Below are positions 1 through 5,116 of a stretch of 5,116 bases of DNA, piece after piece. Both the position numbers and the translations under genes were made by a program. This DNA comes from CAZUNB01 sp964622235. GTDB taxonomy: Bacteria > Patescibacteriota > Saccharimonadia > Saccharimonadales > JAGPDM01. Location: positions 1 through 5,116 of the forward strand of contig CAZUNB010000051.1 in assembly GCA_964622235.1 (NCBI GenBank), given 5' to 3'. Below the pieces are notes generated by a model. It searched no databases. It was not told the DNA's origin and was given only the letters and a program-made list of their open reading frames with translations. Position 1 is the stretch's first letter, and each line of letters starts with the position of its first letter.

Positions 1-997
1 GTTTTTTAGTTTTTTCTAGATTAGTCACCATGGTCTGATGGTCAAGCATAAGCCGTGCATATGCTTCATCGTCAATAACTGAAATCGGTGCTAATGCTGG
101 CGCGTGTTTTGGGTTGATACCTTTGAGTGGCAGTCGCTCCTCTCCCTCTGTTAGCTCTGATCGTTTGCTAAAAAGATTTTTGATAATCTGTTCGACGTCT
201 AGATCAAGTAAACGGCTCGGATCAAAGCGTAAGTCCCAAGCCTGAAATAGACCAAAATTCGACTGAAAAACTGGTAGAATTATTGCCGTACTCAGCGTGT
301 CAGAGCGATATTTATTACTGGAGTGAACCAACGGTTGAAGTGACGGTTGTGATAGCATCTCGATAACCGATTTTTTATCACGATTATCCAGCAAAAAATG
401 CCATAATTTCGGCTGCTTATTCTTGATCAATTTGGCAATTTCAATCGTAGCATATACATCAGCTAAGGCATCATGGGCATTGCCGTGTTCAATTCCATTC
501 GCTACCGTTAGTAACTCCAGTCGATTGCTCGGCTTCTTTGAGATTTCATCTACCGGCCAGTTAATACCATCAGGTCGAAGTGCACGCGTCATCCGAACCA
601 TATCAACGATATCCCACTTACTGGTATTACTTTTCCATTCATGAGTGTAAGGATCGTAGAAATTTCGGTAAAATAAATAGCGTGTAAATTCATTATCAAA
701 CCGCATCGAGTTAAAGCCAACGTTGATTGTGCCAGGTGTGGTAAAAAGTTCAAAAATTTCTCGTGCGAACACTGATTCACTAACGCCTTTCTCCAATGCC
801 TCTTGTGGAGTGATCCCAGTAATCATGACCGCGTGTGGTTCCGGCAAAAAATCATCGCTGGGCGCGGCATAAATTGTAATAGGTTTGCCAATTGGTTTAA
901 GGTTCATGTCCGTCCTTAGGCCACCGAATTGGGCTGGTCTAGAGTATTTCGGACTAATCCCGAATGTTTCGTAGTCATACCACAGAAAGCTTTGCAT
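1..997 (-). CDS. sbcB: Exonuclease I (exodeoxyribonuclease I, SbcB family), 3' end of gene outside window
   Basis: The 332 visible residues read as exonuclease I, a processive 3'-5' single-strand DNA exonuclease of the DEDDh superfamily acting in recombination and mismatch repair. Seen: the opening WYDYETFG gives metal ligands D8 and E10. NSMRFDNEFTR gives D101. NAHDALADVY gives general base H175 and D180. The family blocks RPAQFGGLRTD (20-30), ITGITPQEA (59-67), FYRNFYDPY (109-117), LRPDGINWP (140-148) and ANGIEH (166-171) follow the E. coli protein closely, including spacing. The nuclease domain covers about 1-195; the rest is the start of the SH3-like part. E. coli ExoI has about 475 residues, so about 140 are probably missing off the left edge; this is a window cut, not a truncation. 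The ATG is well fixed, because an in-frame TAA lies two codons upstream. There is no Shine-Dalgarno. It follows obg by 102 bases on the same strand. ExoI is best known from proteobacteria. Confidence 0.93.
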   Translation of the reverse strand, partial: MQSFLWYDYETFGISPKYSRPAQFGGLRTDMNLKPIGKPITIYAAPSDDFLPEPHAVMITGITPQEALEKGVSESVFAREIFELFTTPGTINVGFNSMRFDNEFTRYLFYRNFYDPYTHEWKSNTSKWDIVDMVRMTRALRPDGINWPVDEISKKPSNRLELLTVANGIEHGNAHDALADVYATIEIAKLIKNKQPKLWHFLLDNRDKKSVIEMLSQPSLQPLVHSSNKYRSDTLSTAIILPVFQSNFGLFQAWDLRFDPSRLLDLDVEQIIKNLFSKRSELTEGEERLPLKGINPKHAPALAPISVIDDEAYARLMLDHQTMVTNLEKTKK

Positions 998-1003
998 GAT
1001 TTA

Positions 1004-1012
1004 ATGATAACA
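1004..1012 (-). promoter_or_regulatory. Candidate extended -10 promoter for a leaderless exonuclease I mRNA
   Basis: Read on the minus strand, TGT-TATCAT is a TGn extended -10 with a hexamer matching TATAAT at five of six positions. It ends 6 bases before the exonuclease ATG at 997, so initiation about 7 bases downstream would fall on the A of the start codon. No convincing -35 is seen, as is usual for extended -10 promoters. The absence of a Shine-Dalgarno upstream of this ATG fits a leaderless transcript. A second TATAAA hexamer further upstream, near 1033-1038, lacks a good -35 and is the weaker alternative. The rest of the 102-base gap (998-1099) shows no clear terminator or other feature. 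Confidence 0.45.
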
Positions 1013-1099
1013 TTTTTACAGCAAATTATTGTTTATAGGTACCGCGAAACATGAGTTACAGCTTTGGATTTTACTTATAGAATAGGTAATAATTAGCTC

Positions 1100-2392
1100 T
1101 TATGAAAGTTCAGGTCCGTCAGTCTGTTCATATAGGTGAATAGACTGCTCACCTATATGAAGAACGGTGCTAAGTGGCATACTGTCATTTTCAAGCCGAG
1201 TTATAACCCCCATTTTCTGCATAATGTCTCGCATACGTTGACGCATAGGATATTCATTAAAATCTAGCCGTGAGGCAAATCGCTCGATTTTTATCCCATG
1301 AAGACGTAGGTTGGTTCCATCAATAGTCTCAATCTTCCACTCATTTTCTGTTGGTGAATCATTGACTATACCATCTATACCAATAACCGGTATCTCATCA
1401 ATCACATCAACCTGAGTACGAACGATTTCTATCTCAGAAAAAAGCTGCATTATACCTTCACTTGTCTTAGCAGAAATTGGAAAAATTGGGTAGGGACACA
1501 GCTTACTGAGTGGCTTTGAGGCTGACTTAATGTCTTTCGGCAATAGACCCTCGACCTTAGTCAGCGCGACAATACGCGGCTTATTTTTTAAAACCCCGTT
1601 ATCATAGCTCGCCAGTTCTTTGTCGATGATTTTATAATCACGTGCAATGTCATCTGAATATATATCAATACAGTGAAGCAGAATCGATGTTCGCTCAACA
1701 TGTCGCAAGAACTCATCTCCAAGTCCTTTACCTTCCGCGGCACCATCAATTAAACCAGGGATATCAACAAACAAACAACCACTACTGGCCAGATCAACCA
1801 CGCCAATATGGGGTTTCAGTGTAGTGAAAGCGTAATCAGCAACTTTTGGTTTAGCGTTACTGACAGCTCCAAGTAAAGTACTTTTACCAGCATTCGGTAA
1901 TCCAACCAAACCAACTTCAGCTATTAATTTAAGCTCTAATCGTAGCTTGAAAGACTCTCCTTTTTCACCTCGTTCGGCAACTTTTGGCGCTTGTCTAGTA
2001 CTACTTGTAAAATGAGCATTACCAAATCCACCATCACCACCTCGAGCAATAACAAGCTCTTGATTTTCTTCTGTAATGTCAGCCACTAATATGTCGTTGG
2101 CAAAAACTTGCGTTCCAACTGGAACGTACATAAACGAATTCTTACCGGAACGGCCATGTTTCTTGCGCTCATTTCCAGCCTGGCCATTTTCAGCCACAAT
2201 TTTAATTCGAGACCGATAATCGGAAAGTCCATGTATGTTATCGCGGCCAACCGCGATAACATCGCCGCCCCGTCCGCCGTTGCCACCGTCAGGACCGCCA
2301 AATTCAACAAATTTTTCACGCCGAAAGCTAACAATACCGTTCCCGCCATTACCAGCTTGGACTTCAATTTCTGCGTTATCACTAAAATTCAT
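1100..2392 (-). CDS. obg: Obg/CgtA family GTPase, full length with OCT domain
   Basis: A 430-residue Obg, close in size to B. subtilis Obg (about 428). Obg binds the 50S ribosomal subunit, hydrolyses GTP slowly, and ties ribosome assembly to growth and (p)ppGpp. Seen in order: an N-terminal glycine-rich Obg fold (1-158) with FRREKFVEFGGPDGGNGG at 23-40 and RGGDGGFGNAHF at 117-128; then the G domain (159-about 325) with P-loop GLPNAGKST (164-172), switch I T190/T191, G3 DIPG (210-213) and G5 SAK (307-309). A C-terminal OCT-type domain spans about 350-423, with RLHGIKIERF and MQKMGV blocks. The G4 motif is TKVE (278-281) instead of the usual NKxD. There is no Shine-Dalgarno upstream of the ATG. 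The gene starts 42 bases after the LysM-CHAP stop codon, so it could be co-transcribed with that gene or use its own promoter. The assignment is secure; only the effect of the G4 change is uncertain. Confidence 0.97.
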   Translation of the reverse strand: MNFSDNAEIEVQAGNGGNGIVSFRREKFVEFGGPDGGNGGRGGDVIAVGRDNIHGLSDYRSRIKIVAENGQAGNERKKHGRSGKNSFMYVPVGTQVFANDILVADITEENQELVIARGGDGGFGNAHFTSSTRQAPKVAERGEKGESFKLRLELKLIAEVGLVGLPNAGKSTLLGAVSNAKPKVADYAFTTLKPHIGVVDLASSGCLFVDIPGLIDGAAEGKGLGDEFLRHVERTSILLHCIDIYSDDIARDYKIIDKELASYDNGVLKNKPRIVALTKVEGLLPKDIKSASKPLSKLCPYPIFPISAKTSEGIMQLFSEIEIVRTQVDVIDEIPVIGIDGIVNDSPTENEWKIETIDGTNLRLHGIKIERFASRLDFNEYPMRQRMRDIMQKMGVITRLENDSMPLSTVLHIGEQSIHLYEQTDGPELS

Positions 2393-2398
2393 GTAGGT

Positions 2399-2427
2399 AT
2401 GCTAAATTTGTTCTTAATTAGTTGCAA
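2399..2427 (-). promoter_or_regulatory. Candidate promoter for a leaderless obg mRNA
   Basis: On the minus strand TTGCAA (2422-2427, four of six to the -35 consensus) is followed by 17 bases and TAGCAT (2399-2404, four of six to the -10 consensus). Six bases then separate the hexamer from the ATG at 2392, which would put the transcription start on the A of the start codon. The missing Shine-Dalgarno fits. The hexamers are only moderate matches in an AT-rich gap, so chance resemblance is possible, and co-transcription from the LysM-CHAP promoter is the main alternative. Confidence 0.35.
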
Positions 2428-2437
2428 TCGACAACTA
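2419..2437 (-). repeat. Short inverted repeat straddling the LysM-CHAP stop codon
   Basis: TAGTTG and CAACTA form a perfect 6-bp inverted repeat around a 7-base loop, with one further G-T pair possible inside. The left arm includes the TAG stop codon of the LysM-CHAP gene. It overlaps the -35 element proposed for obg. No T-run follows the right arm, so it is not a convincing intrinsic terminator. It could be a small RNA hairpin between the two cistrons, an operator, or chance. Confidence 0.25.
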
Positions 2438-3640
2438 GTAGATGAAGCCGCCGTTAAAGAACGAAACTGGATAATCGGTTTCCATTGGTATACCGTTGCT
2501 TCTAAAGCCATGCATTTCCTTAACGTGGACCATATTGCCACTGACTGAGGTTACATAGGCGACATGTCCATAGCCACCAACATGGACACCGATAGAGCCA
2601 ACCTGAGGCTCGTTACTGACAGTATAGCCATCTTTTCGAGCATTATAACCCCACTGGCCTCCGTTGCCCCAGAAACTAGGTACTGGTTTACCGGCTGCGG
2701 CTCGGAGGTTTGCTACATGCCAGGTACAGTGGCCATAAGCATAACGATTGCCGGCATATACTGCTCCACGAGTAGACGATGGCTGGCTTTGACCGTAGCC
2801 AGAACCTAGACTAGATTGAACTGTTCGGTTTGAAGCAATTTGCGTGCGGCTAGTAGCTGGCTGTGCTACTGGCACAGCTTCAATTTTACCATCTGGTACA
2901 ATAATTTTTTCGCCAGCAGCCAAACCTGAAATTTCGGCGTCATTGAATGAAACAATCCGTTCCCTATCAGCGCTAAATTTTTCAGCAATCTTCTCTGGCG
3001 AATCGTCAGCTTTTACTTCGTAAATGACACCATCAACTGGTGGGATTGTTAACTGTTTCCCGACAGCAACGTCCTCACTTGGTAAGTCATTTGCCCACAT
3101 GATTGTTTCTGGCTTGAGCTCATATTCTTCAGCTATTTTCTTAACATTTTCACCTTCAGCCACCATGTGCGAAGTAATATCTTTGGCTGTTTTTGTATCA
3201 GTTGCCACTGCTCGCGGCTTACTAATTAAATTGTCGCCTGTACTGGCGACATCTTGCTTACTATCTTCTGCTTGAGCTACTTCTATTACGTCTTCAACTT
3301 TAATCATGTCAGTAACTGTTGCAACTGCTGAAGCTGTTTGAGATGCCGATAGGCTATCAAGTGGTGCTTCGATCGATGCAAATTGATTTGTATTAATGTT
3401 TGCAGAGTAATCTTGCTGAGAGCTAACACGGTTGCCTATAAGGACTCCTGCTACGGCAATCGCCAGAAATGCATAGGTAACCACATGTTGTCTTTTTTGA
3501 ACATTACTGGTGAATGTACCAATCTTTTGATTTGCGAGCTTTGTCGCATCAGATCTAACTGATTTGTTGATAACAAAATTCTTAATCGATTTTGTTTGAG
3601 TTTGTTGTTGAAGTTTCTTAATTCTAATCTCCTTGAGCAT
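2435..3640 (-). CDS. Membrane-anchored LysM-CHAP peptidoglycan hydrolase
   Basis: A 401-residue protein predicted to bind and cleave peptidoglycan outside the cytoplasmic membrane. Seen: a basic N-terminal segment of about 52 residues, one hydrophobic helix (about 53-70) acting as a type II anchor or uncleaved signal, then an Ala/Thr/Asp-rich spacer. Two LysM-like modules follow: about 157-200, with VAEGENVKKIAEEY and LTIPP; and about 205-249, with ADDSPEKIAEKF and IIVPDG. After a Ser/Gln/Gly-rich linker (about 255-295) comes a CHAP domain (about 296-401) with catalytic C305 in YGHCTWHVA, H359 in YGHVAYV and E375 in KEMHG, plus WGNGGQW (324-330). CHAP enzymes are amidases or endopeptidases; which bond is cut cannot be told here. 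H377 sits where CHAP proteins commonly have Asn. The start is supported by GGAG 5 bases upstream. A strong promoter lies about 180 bases upstream, and obg follows 42 bases later. Possible roles are daughter-cell separation or, in an episymbiont, remodelling of the contact site with the host; both are inference. Confidence 0.9.
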   Translation of the reverse strand: MLKEIRIKKLQQQTQTKSIKNFVINKSVRSDATKLANQKIGTFTSNVQKRQHVVTYAFLAIAVAGVLIGNRVSSQQDYSANINTNQFASIEAPLDSLSASQTASAVATVTDMIKVEDVIEVAQAEDSKQDVASTGDNLISKPRAVATDTKTAKDITSHMVAEGENVKKIAEEYELKPETIMWANDLPSEDVAVGKQLTIPPVDGVIYEVKADDSPEKIAEKFSADRERIVSFNDAEISGLAAGEKIIVPDGKIEAVPVAQPATSRTQIASNRTVQSSLGSGYGQSQPSSTRGAVYAGNRYAYGHCTWHVANLRAAAGKPVPSFWGNGGQWGYNARKDGYTVSNEPQVGSIGVHVGGYGHVAYVTSVSGNMVHVKEMHGFRSNGIPMETDYPVSFFNGGFIY

Positions 3641-3817
3641 AATGTCTCCACTATCTCACTACCACTACGTATCTACTTGTCTTGTTCTTTATTGATAAAT
3701 TAATATTTATTTTTGAGGAACGACCGTTGACCTCGTACGTATTGGTAGGCTACTAATGAAATGTTGCGCATCTTGAGCAAATTACTCTTGATTTCCACAC
3801 CACATTCATCAATAAAC
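3641..3817 (-). other. Long 5' leader of the LysM-CHAP mRNA, no known riboswitch recognised
   Basis: If transcription starts about 7 bases after the TATTAT hexamer, the mRNA has an untranslated leader of about 177 bases, long for such a compact region. Visible in it: an all-AT inverted repeat ATAAAT-TAAT-ATTTAT at 3695-3710, a direct repeat of TCAAGA with 9 bases between copies, very short upstream ORFs (for example 18 codons from an ATG in the GATGAATG stretch), and repeated GTAGTG units just before the ribosome binding site. I do not recognise the c-di-AMP (ydaO-type) motif that controls wall hydrolases in some Gram-positives, nor any other known class. Its function is unknown. Confidence 0.4.
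3646..3649 (-). promoter_or_regulatory. Ribosome binding site of the LysM-CHAP gene
   Basis: GGAG on the minus strand, 5 bases before the ATG at 3640. It supports this start over an overlapping ATG 11 bases upstream in another frame, which opens only a 66-codon shadow frame. The surrounding leader contains repeated GTAGTG/TAGTGG units that could present or mask the site. Confidence 0.7.
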
Positions 3818-3823
3818 GTAGTC

Positions 3824-3852
3824 ATAATACCAAAGCTTTAATCAAAGGTCAA
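3824..3852 (-). promoter_or_regulatory. Strong sigma70-type promoter upstream of the LysM-CHAP gene
   Basis: On the minus strand TTGACC (3847-3852, five of six to consensus) is followed by exactly 17 bases and TATTAT (3824-3829, five of six). This is the best promoter in the window. It sits in the 275-base gap between mltG and the LysM-CHAP gene and points at the latter. The expected start is near 3817. It probably drives LysM-CHAP and possibly obg. The rest of the gap (3853-3915), just after mltG, shows no clear hairpin-plus-T-run terminator. Confidence 0.75.
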
Positions 3853-3915
3853 GCGTTTTTTACTACTGTTAAACACTTTTTCTTTAAATAATGATGCTAT
3901 AAACACCTATAAAAG

Positions 3916-5034
3916 TCAATTTACGATTGCACCACACGACTTTTTGCAATAATTCGAAACATTCTGTTCGTGCTCCTCAAGAGTACGTGCAAAATATACC
4001 GCTCCGTCATCACCAGCCACAAAATAGACGTAATCACCCTCAGCTGGATCAACTACAGCCTTCAGAGCAGAGAAGTTAAAGTTTGCAATCGGTGTTGGTG
4101 GCAAACCACTATTAATTCGTGTGTTATATGGACTGTCGAGACTTGGCGTTGCCACCTGATTAGTCTCCTTAGCAGCATAAATAAAAGTCACATCAGACCC
4201 TAGGTTCATACCATCTTTAAGGCGTTTTAAGAACACCTGCGCTACAGCTGGCTGAATATCGGCCTTTGCAACCTCTAACTGAACGATTGAAGCTAAGGTG
4301 ATGCCCTGGTACAGTGTTAAATTCTTGTTTGCTAGCCCGATGATGACTTCGTCTGTAATTGCTTTGTCATAAAGTTTGAAACTTTCGGCGATTAGTGACT
4401 CTGGATCATCACTAAGCTTCAATCTATACGTTTCAGGGTAGATTAATCCTTCAAGACTTGCCTCTTTTGGTTTTGAACGGTATACAACTGAATCGTAGTT
4501 AGTCGTAAAGGCTTTCTCAACTGATTGTGATGAATAACCTTTATCGGTTATAATCTTAGCAATCTGGGACAAACGGAGTCCTGGCGGAATAGTAATATCA
4601 ACCGTCGCAACTTTGCCGAGCACAATAGTCTCTGCTGTTTGCTGAGCAGACAATGATGGACTAAGCGAGTAGCTGCCAGCTTGCAGTCGATCAAGATAAT
4701 TATGTCGCCGTAGATAGATACGGAAGGCTACCTCATTCTTTATCAATCCTTCGGTCTTGAGATTGCTGATAATTTGGTCTGCTCCAGTTCCAGATTCAAT
4801 ATCAAACTGCACCAACTTATCCCTATTGCTGACAGATTGTAACTGCTGTTTATACCAGATGTAACTAGATCCAATTGTAGCTCCAATAATTACCACGGCT
4901 ACAGACAAAATAATAAGTAAAATAGAATGTTTTTTTGGTTTTTTCGATGAAACACCCTCATTTTCCTCTGTTGATGTTGCTTGTTCTTCAATTGGTGGAT
5001 TCGTTTGAGATGACTCTTGCTCAGGTTCAATCAT
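3916..5034 (-). CDS. mltG: Endolytic murein transglycosylase MltG (YceG family)
   Basis: A 372-residue inner-membrane lytic transglycosylase that cleaves nascent glycan strands near the membrane and is thought to set strand length by terminating synthesis. Seen: a Glu/Gln/Thr-rich cytoplasmic tail (1-about 36) ending in basic KKPKKH, one transmembrane helix (about 37-60), a LysM-like region (about 75-150) with LQAGSYSL, then the YceG catalytic domain with LEGLIYPETYRL (194-205). The motif ASIVQLE (248-254) aligns with ASIIEKE of E. coli MltG, placing the catalytic Glu at E254; the preceding conserved Glu is Gln (Q252). SDVTFIYA (280-287) and YNTRINSGLPPTPI (303-316) are diverged forms of the TDPTVIYG and GLPPGPI blocks. 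Length is typical or slightly long because of the tail. The C-terminus carries an extracytoplasmic C363/C367 pair. The ATG is supported by AGGAG 6 bases upstream and overlaps ruvX by 8 bases. The gene ends in TGA. Confidence 0.95.
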   Translation of the reverse strand: MIEPEQESSQTNPPIEEQATSTEENEGVSSKKPKKHSILLIILSVAVVIIGATIGSSYIWYKQQLQSVSNRDKLVQFDIESGTGADQIISNLKTEGLIKNEVAFRIYLRRHNYLDRLQAGSYSLSPSLSAQQTAETIVLGKVATVDITIPPGLRLSQIAKIITDKGYSSQSVEKAFTTNYDSVVYRSKPKEASLEGLIYPETYRLKLSDDPESLIAESFKLYDKAITDEVIIGLANKNLTLYQGITLASIVQLEVAKADIQPAVAQVFLKRLKDGMNLGSDVTFIYAAKETNQVATPSLDSPYNTRINSGLPPTPIANFNFSALKAVVDPAEGDYVYFVAGDDGAVYFARTLEEHEQNVSNYCKKSCGAIVN

Positions 5035-5116
5035 AATTTTCTCCTAAGTAATCTTCTAAGATGTAGCTCGCTGCCAAACTATCAACCTGTAAATTCTTTT
5101 TAGTTTTTATCTGCTT
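5027..5116 (-). CDS. ruvX: RuvX/YqgF C-terminus (pre-16S rRNA nuclease / Holliday-junction resolvase-like), 5' end outside window
   Basis: The last 29 residues and TGA stop of an ORF entering from the right edge. It contains VDSLAASYILEDYL, which matches the end of the YqgF/RuvX RNase H-like fold: a conserved Asp, the last acidic active-site residue, followed by the AA-x-ILxxYL helix. The family processes the 5' end of 16S rRNA and was originally described as a Holliday-junction resolvase; one or both roles may apply. It overlaps mltG by 8 bases (ATGATTGA). A ruvX gene just upstream of mltG is also found in Firmicutes (yrrK near yrrL in B. subtilis), which supports the call. Only the C-terminal helix region is visible, so confidence rests on a short match plus context. 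Confidence 0.75.
   Translation of the reverse strand, partial: KQIKTKKNLQVDSLAASYILEDYLGENYD
5041..5045 (-). promoter_or_regulatory. Ribosome binding site of mltG inside ruvX
   Basis: AGGAG on the minus strand, 6 bases before the mltG ATG at 5034 and within the final codons of ruvX. Together with the 8-base gene overlap this points to translational coupling. It also shows that the organism does use Shine-Dalgarno initiation, in contrast to the obg and exonuclease I starts in the same window. Confidence 0.75.

Noticed and set aside
2419..2437. Inverted repeat after the LysM-CHAP gene as a rho-independent terminator.
   Set aside because: The stem is only 6-7 bp and AT-rich, and no T-run follows it; obg begins too soon after it.
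2108..2548. A 146-codon plus-strand frame antisense to the start of obg and the end of the LysM-CHAP gene.
   Set aside because: It lies opposite two certain genes, its protein has no recognisable domain, and its length is explained by the glycine-rich obg codons on the other strand.
3695..3710. All-AT palindrome ATAAAT-TAAT-ATTTAT as a structured element.
   Set aside because: Such repeats are expected by chance in AT-rich leader sequence; kept only as a descriptive note in the leader entry.
3726..3760. A plus-strand promoter-like TTGACC with TACTAA about 18 bases downstream.
   Set aside because: The -10 match is poor and no plus-strand gene follows; the strong promoter nearby is on the other strand.
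3700..3825. A 41-codon minus-strand ORF in the mltG/LysM-CHAP gap (begins MTTFIDECG, ends in TAA).
   Set aside because: Its ATG overlaps the -10 hexamer of the strong promoter, so it would not be in the transcript; it has no Shine-Dalgarno and no recognisable similarity.
1..5116. Recoding of UGA (Gracilibacteria/Absconditabacteria code).
   Set aside because: UGA is used as a normal stop for mltG and ruvX, and no gene contains an in-frame UGA; Trp is encoded by TGG.
1..5116. CRISPR arrays, transposons, tRNA/rRNA genes, defence or toxin-antitoxin systems.
   Set aside because: No spaced direct repeats, terminal inverted repeats, cloverleaf-like sequences or matching proteins were seen; coding regions cover nearly all of the window.

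Overview
The window is a compact, one-directional stretch of bacterial chromosome. All five genes I can support lie on the minus strand. In transcription order they are: the last 30 codons of a ruvX/yqgF gene, mltG (endolytic transglycosylase), a gene for a membrane-anchored LysM-CHAP peptidoglycan hydrolase, obg (ribosome-associated GTPase), and the first 332 codons of an exonuclease I (sbcB-type) gene that runs off the left edge.

The sequence is AT-leaning, with short intergenic spaces. Two genes, ruvX and mltG, end in TGA and none has an internal in-frame TGA, so the code is standard at UGA. This argues against the UGA=Gly lineages (Gracilibacteria, Absconditabacteria). The divergent but intact MltG and Obg, the LysM-CHAP protein with an N-terminal membrane anchor, and the gene mix suggest a Patescibacteria/CPR genome. 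Candidatus Saccharibacteria (TM7) is my best guess. This is inference from general resemblance; no rRNA or marker alignment supports it here.

Right side (3916-5116): ruvX overlaps mltG by 8 bases, and mltG has a good Shine-Dalgarno inside ruvX, so the two look translationally coupled. Middle (3641-3915): a 275-base gap carries a near-consensus sigma70-type promoter (TTGACC, 17 bases, TATTAT). It would give the LysM-CHAP mRNA a leader of about 177 bases ending in a GGAG ribosome binding site. Left side (1-3640): LysM-CHAP, obg and exonuclease I follow one another with gaps of 42 and 102 bases. Neither obg nor the exonuclease gene has a Shine-Dalgarno. Each instead has a TANCAT -10-like hexamer exactly 6 bases upstream of its ATG, which would place transcription initiation on the start codon (leaderless mRNA).

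Functionally, MltG cuts nascent glycan strands at the membrane, the LysM-CHAP protein probably binds and cuts peptidoglycan outside the cell, Obg links GTP level to 50S ribosome maturation and growth, and RuvX and ExoI act on rRNA processing and/or DNA repair. This is mostly a housekeeping growth and envelope region. I found no CRISPR array, mobile element, tRNA/rRNA gene or defence system. The points most worth a second look are the leaderless promoter geometry, the long LysM-CHAP leader, and non-canonical residues in the Obg G4 motif and the CHAP active site.
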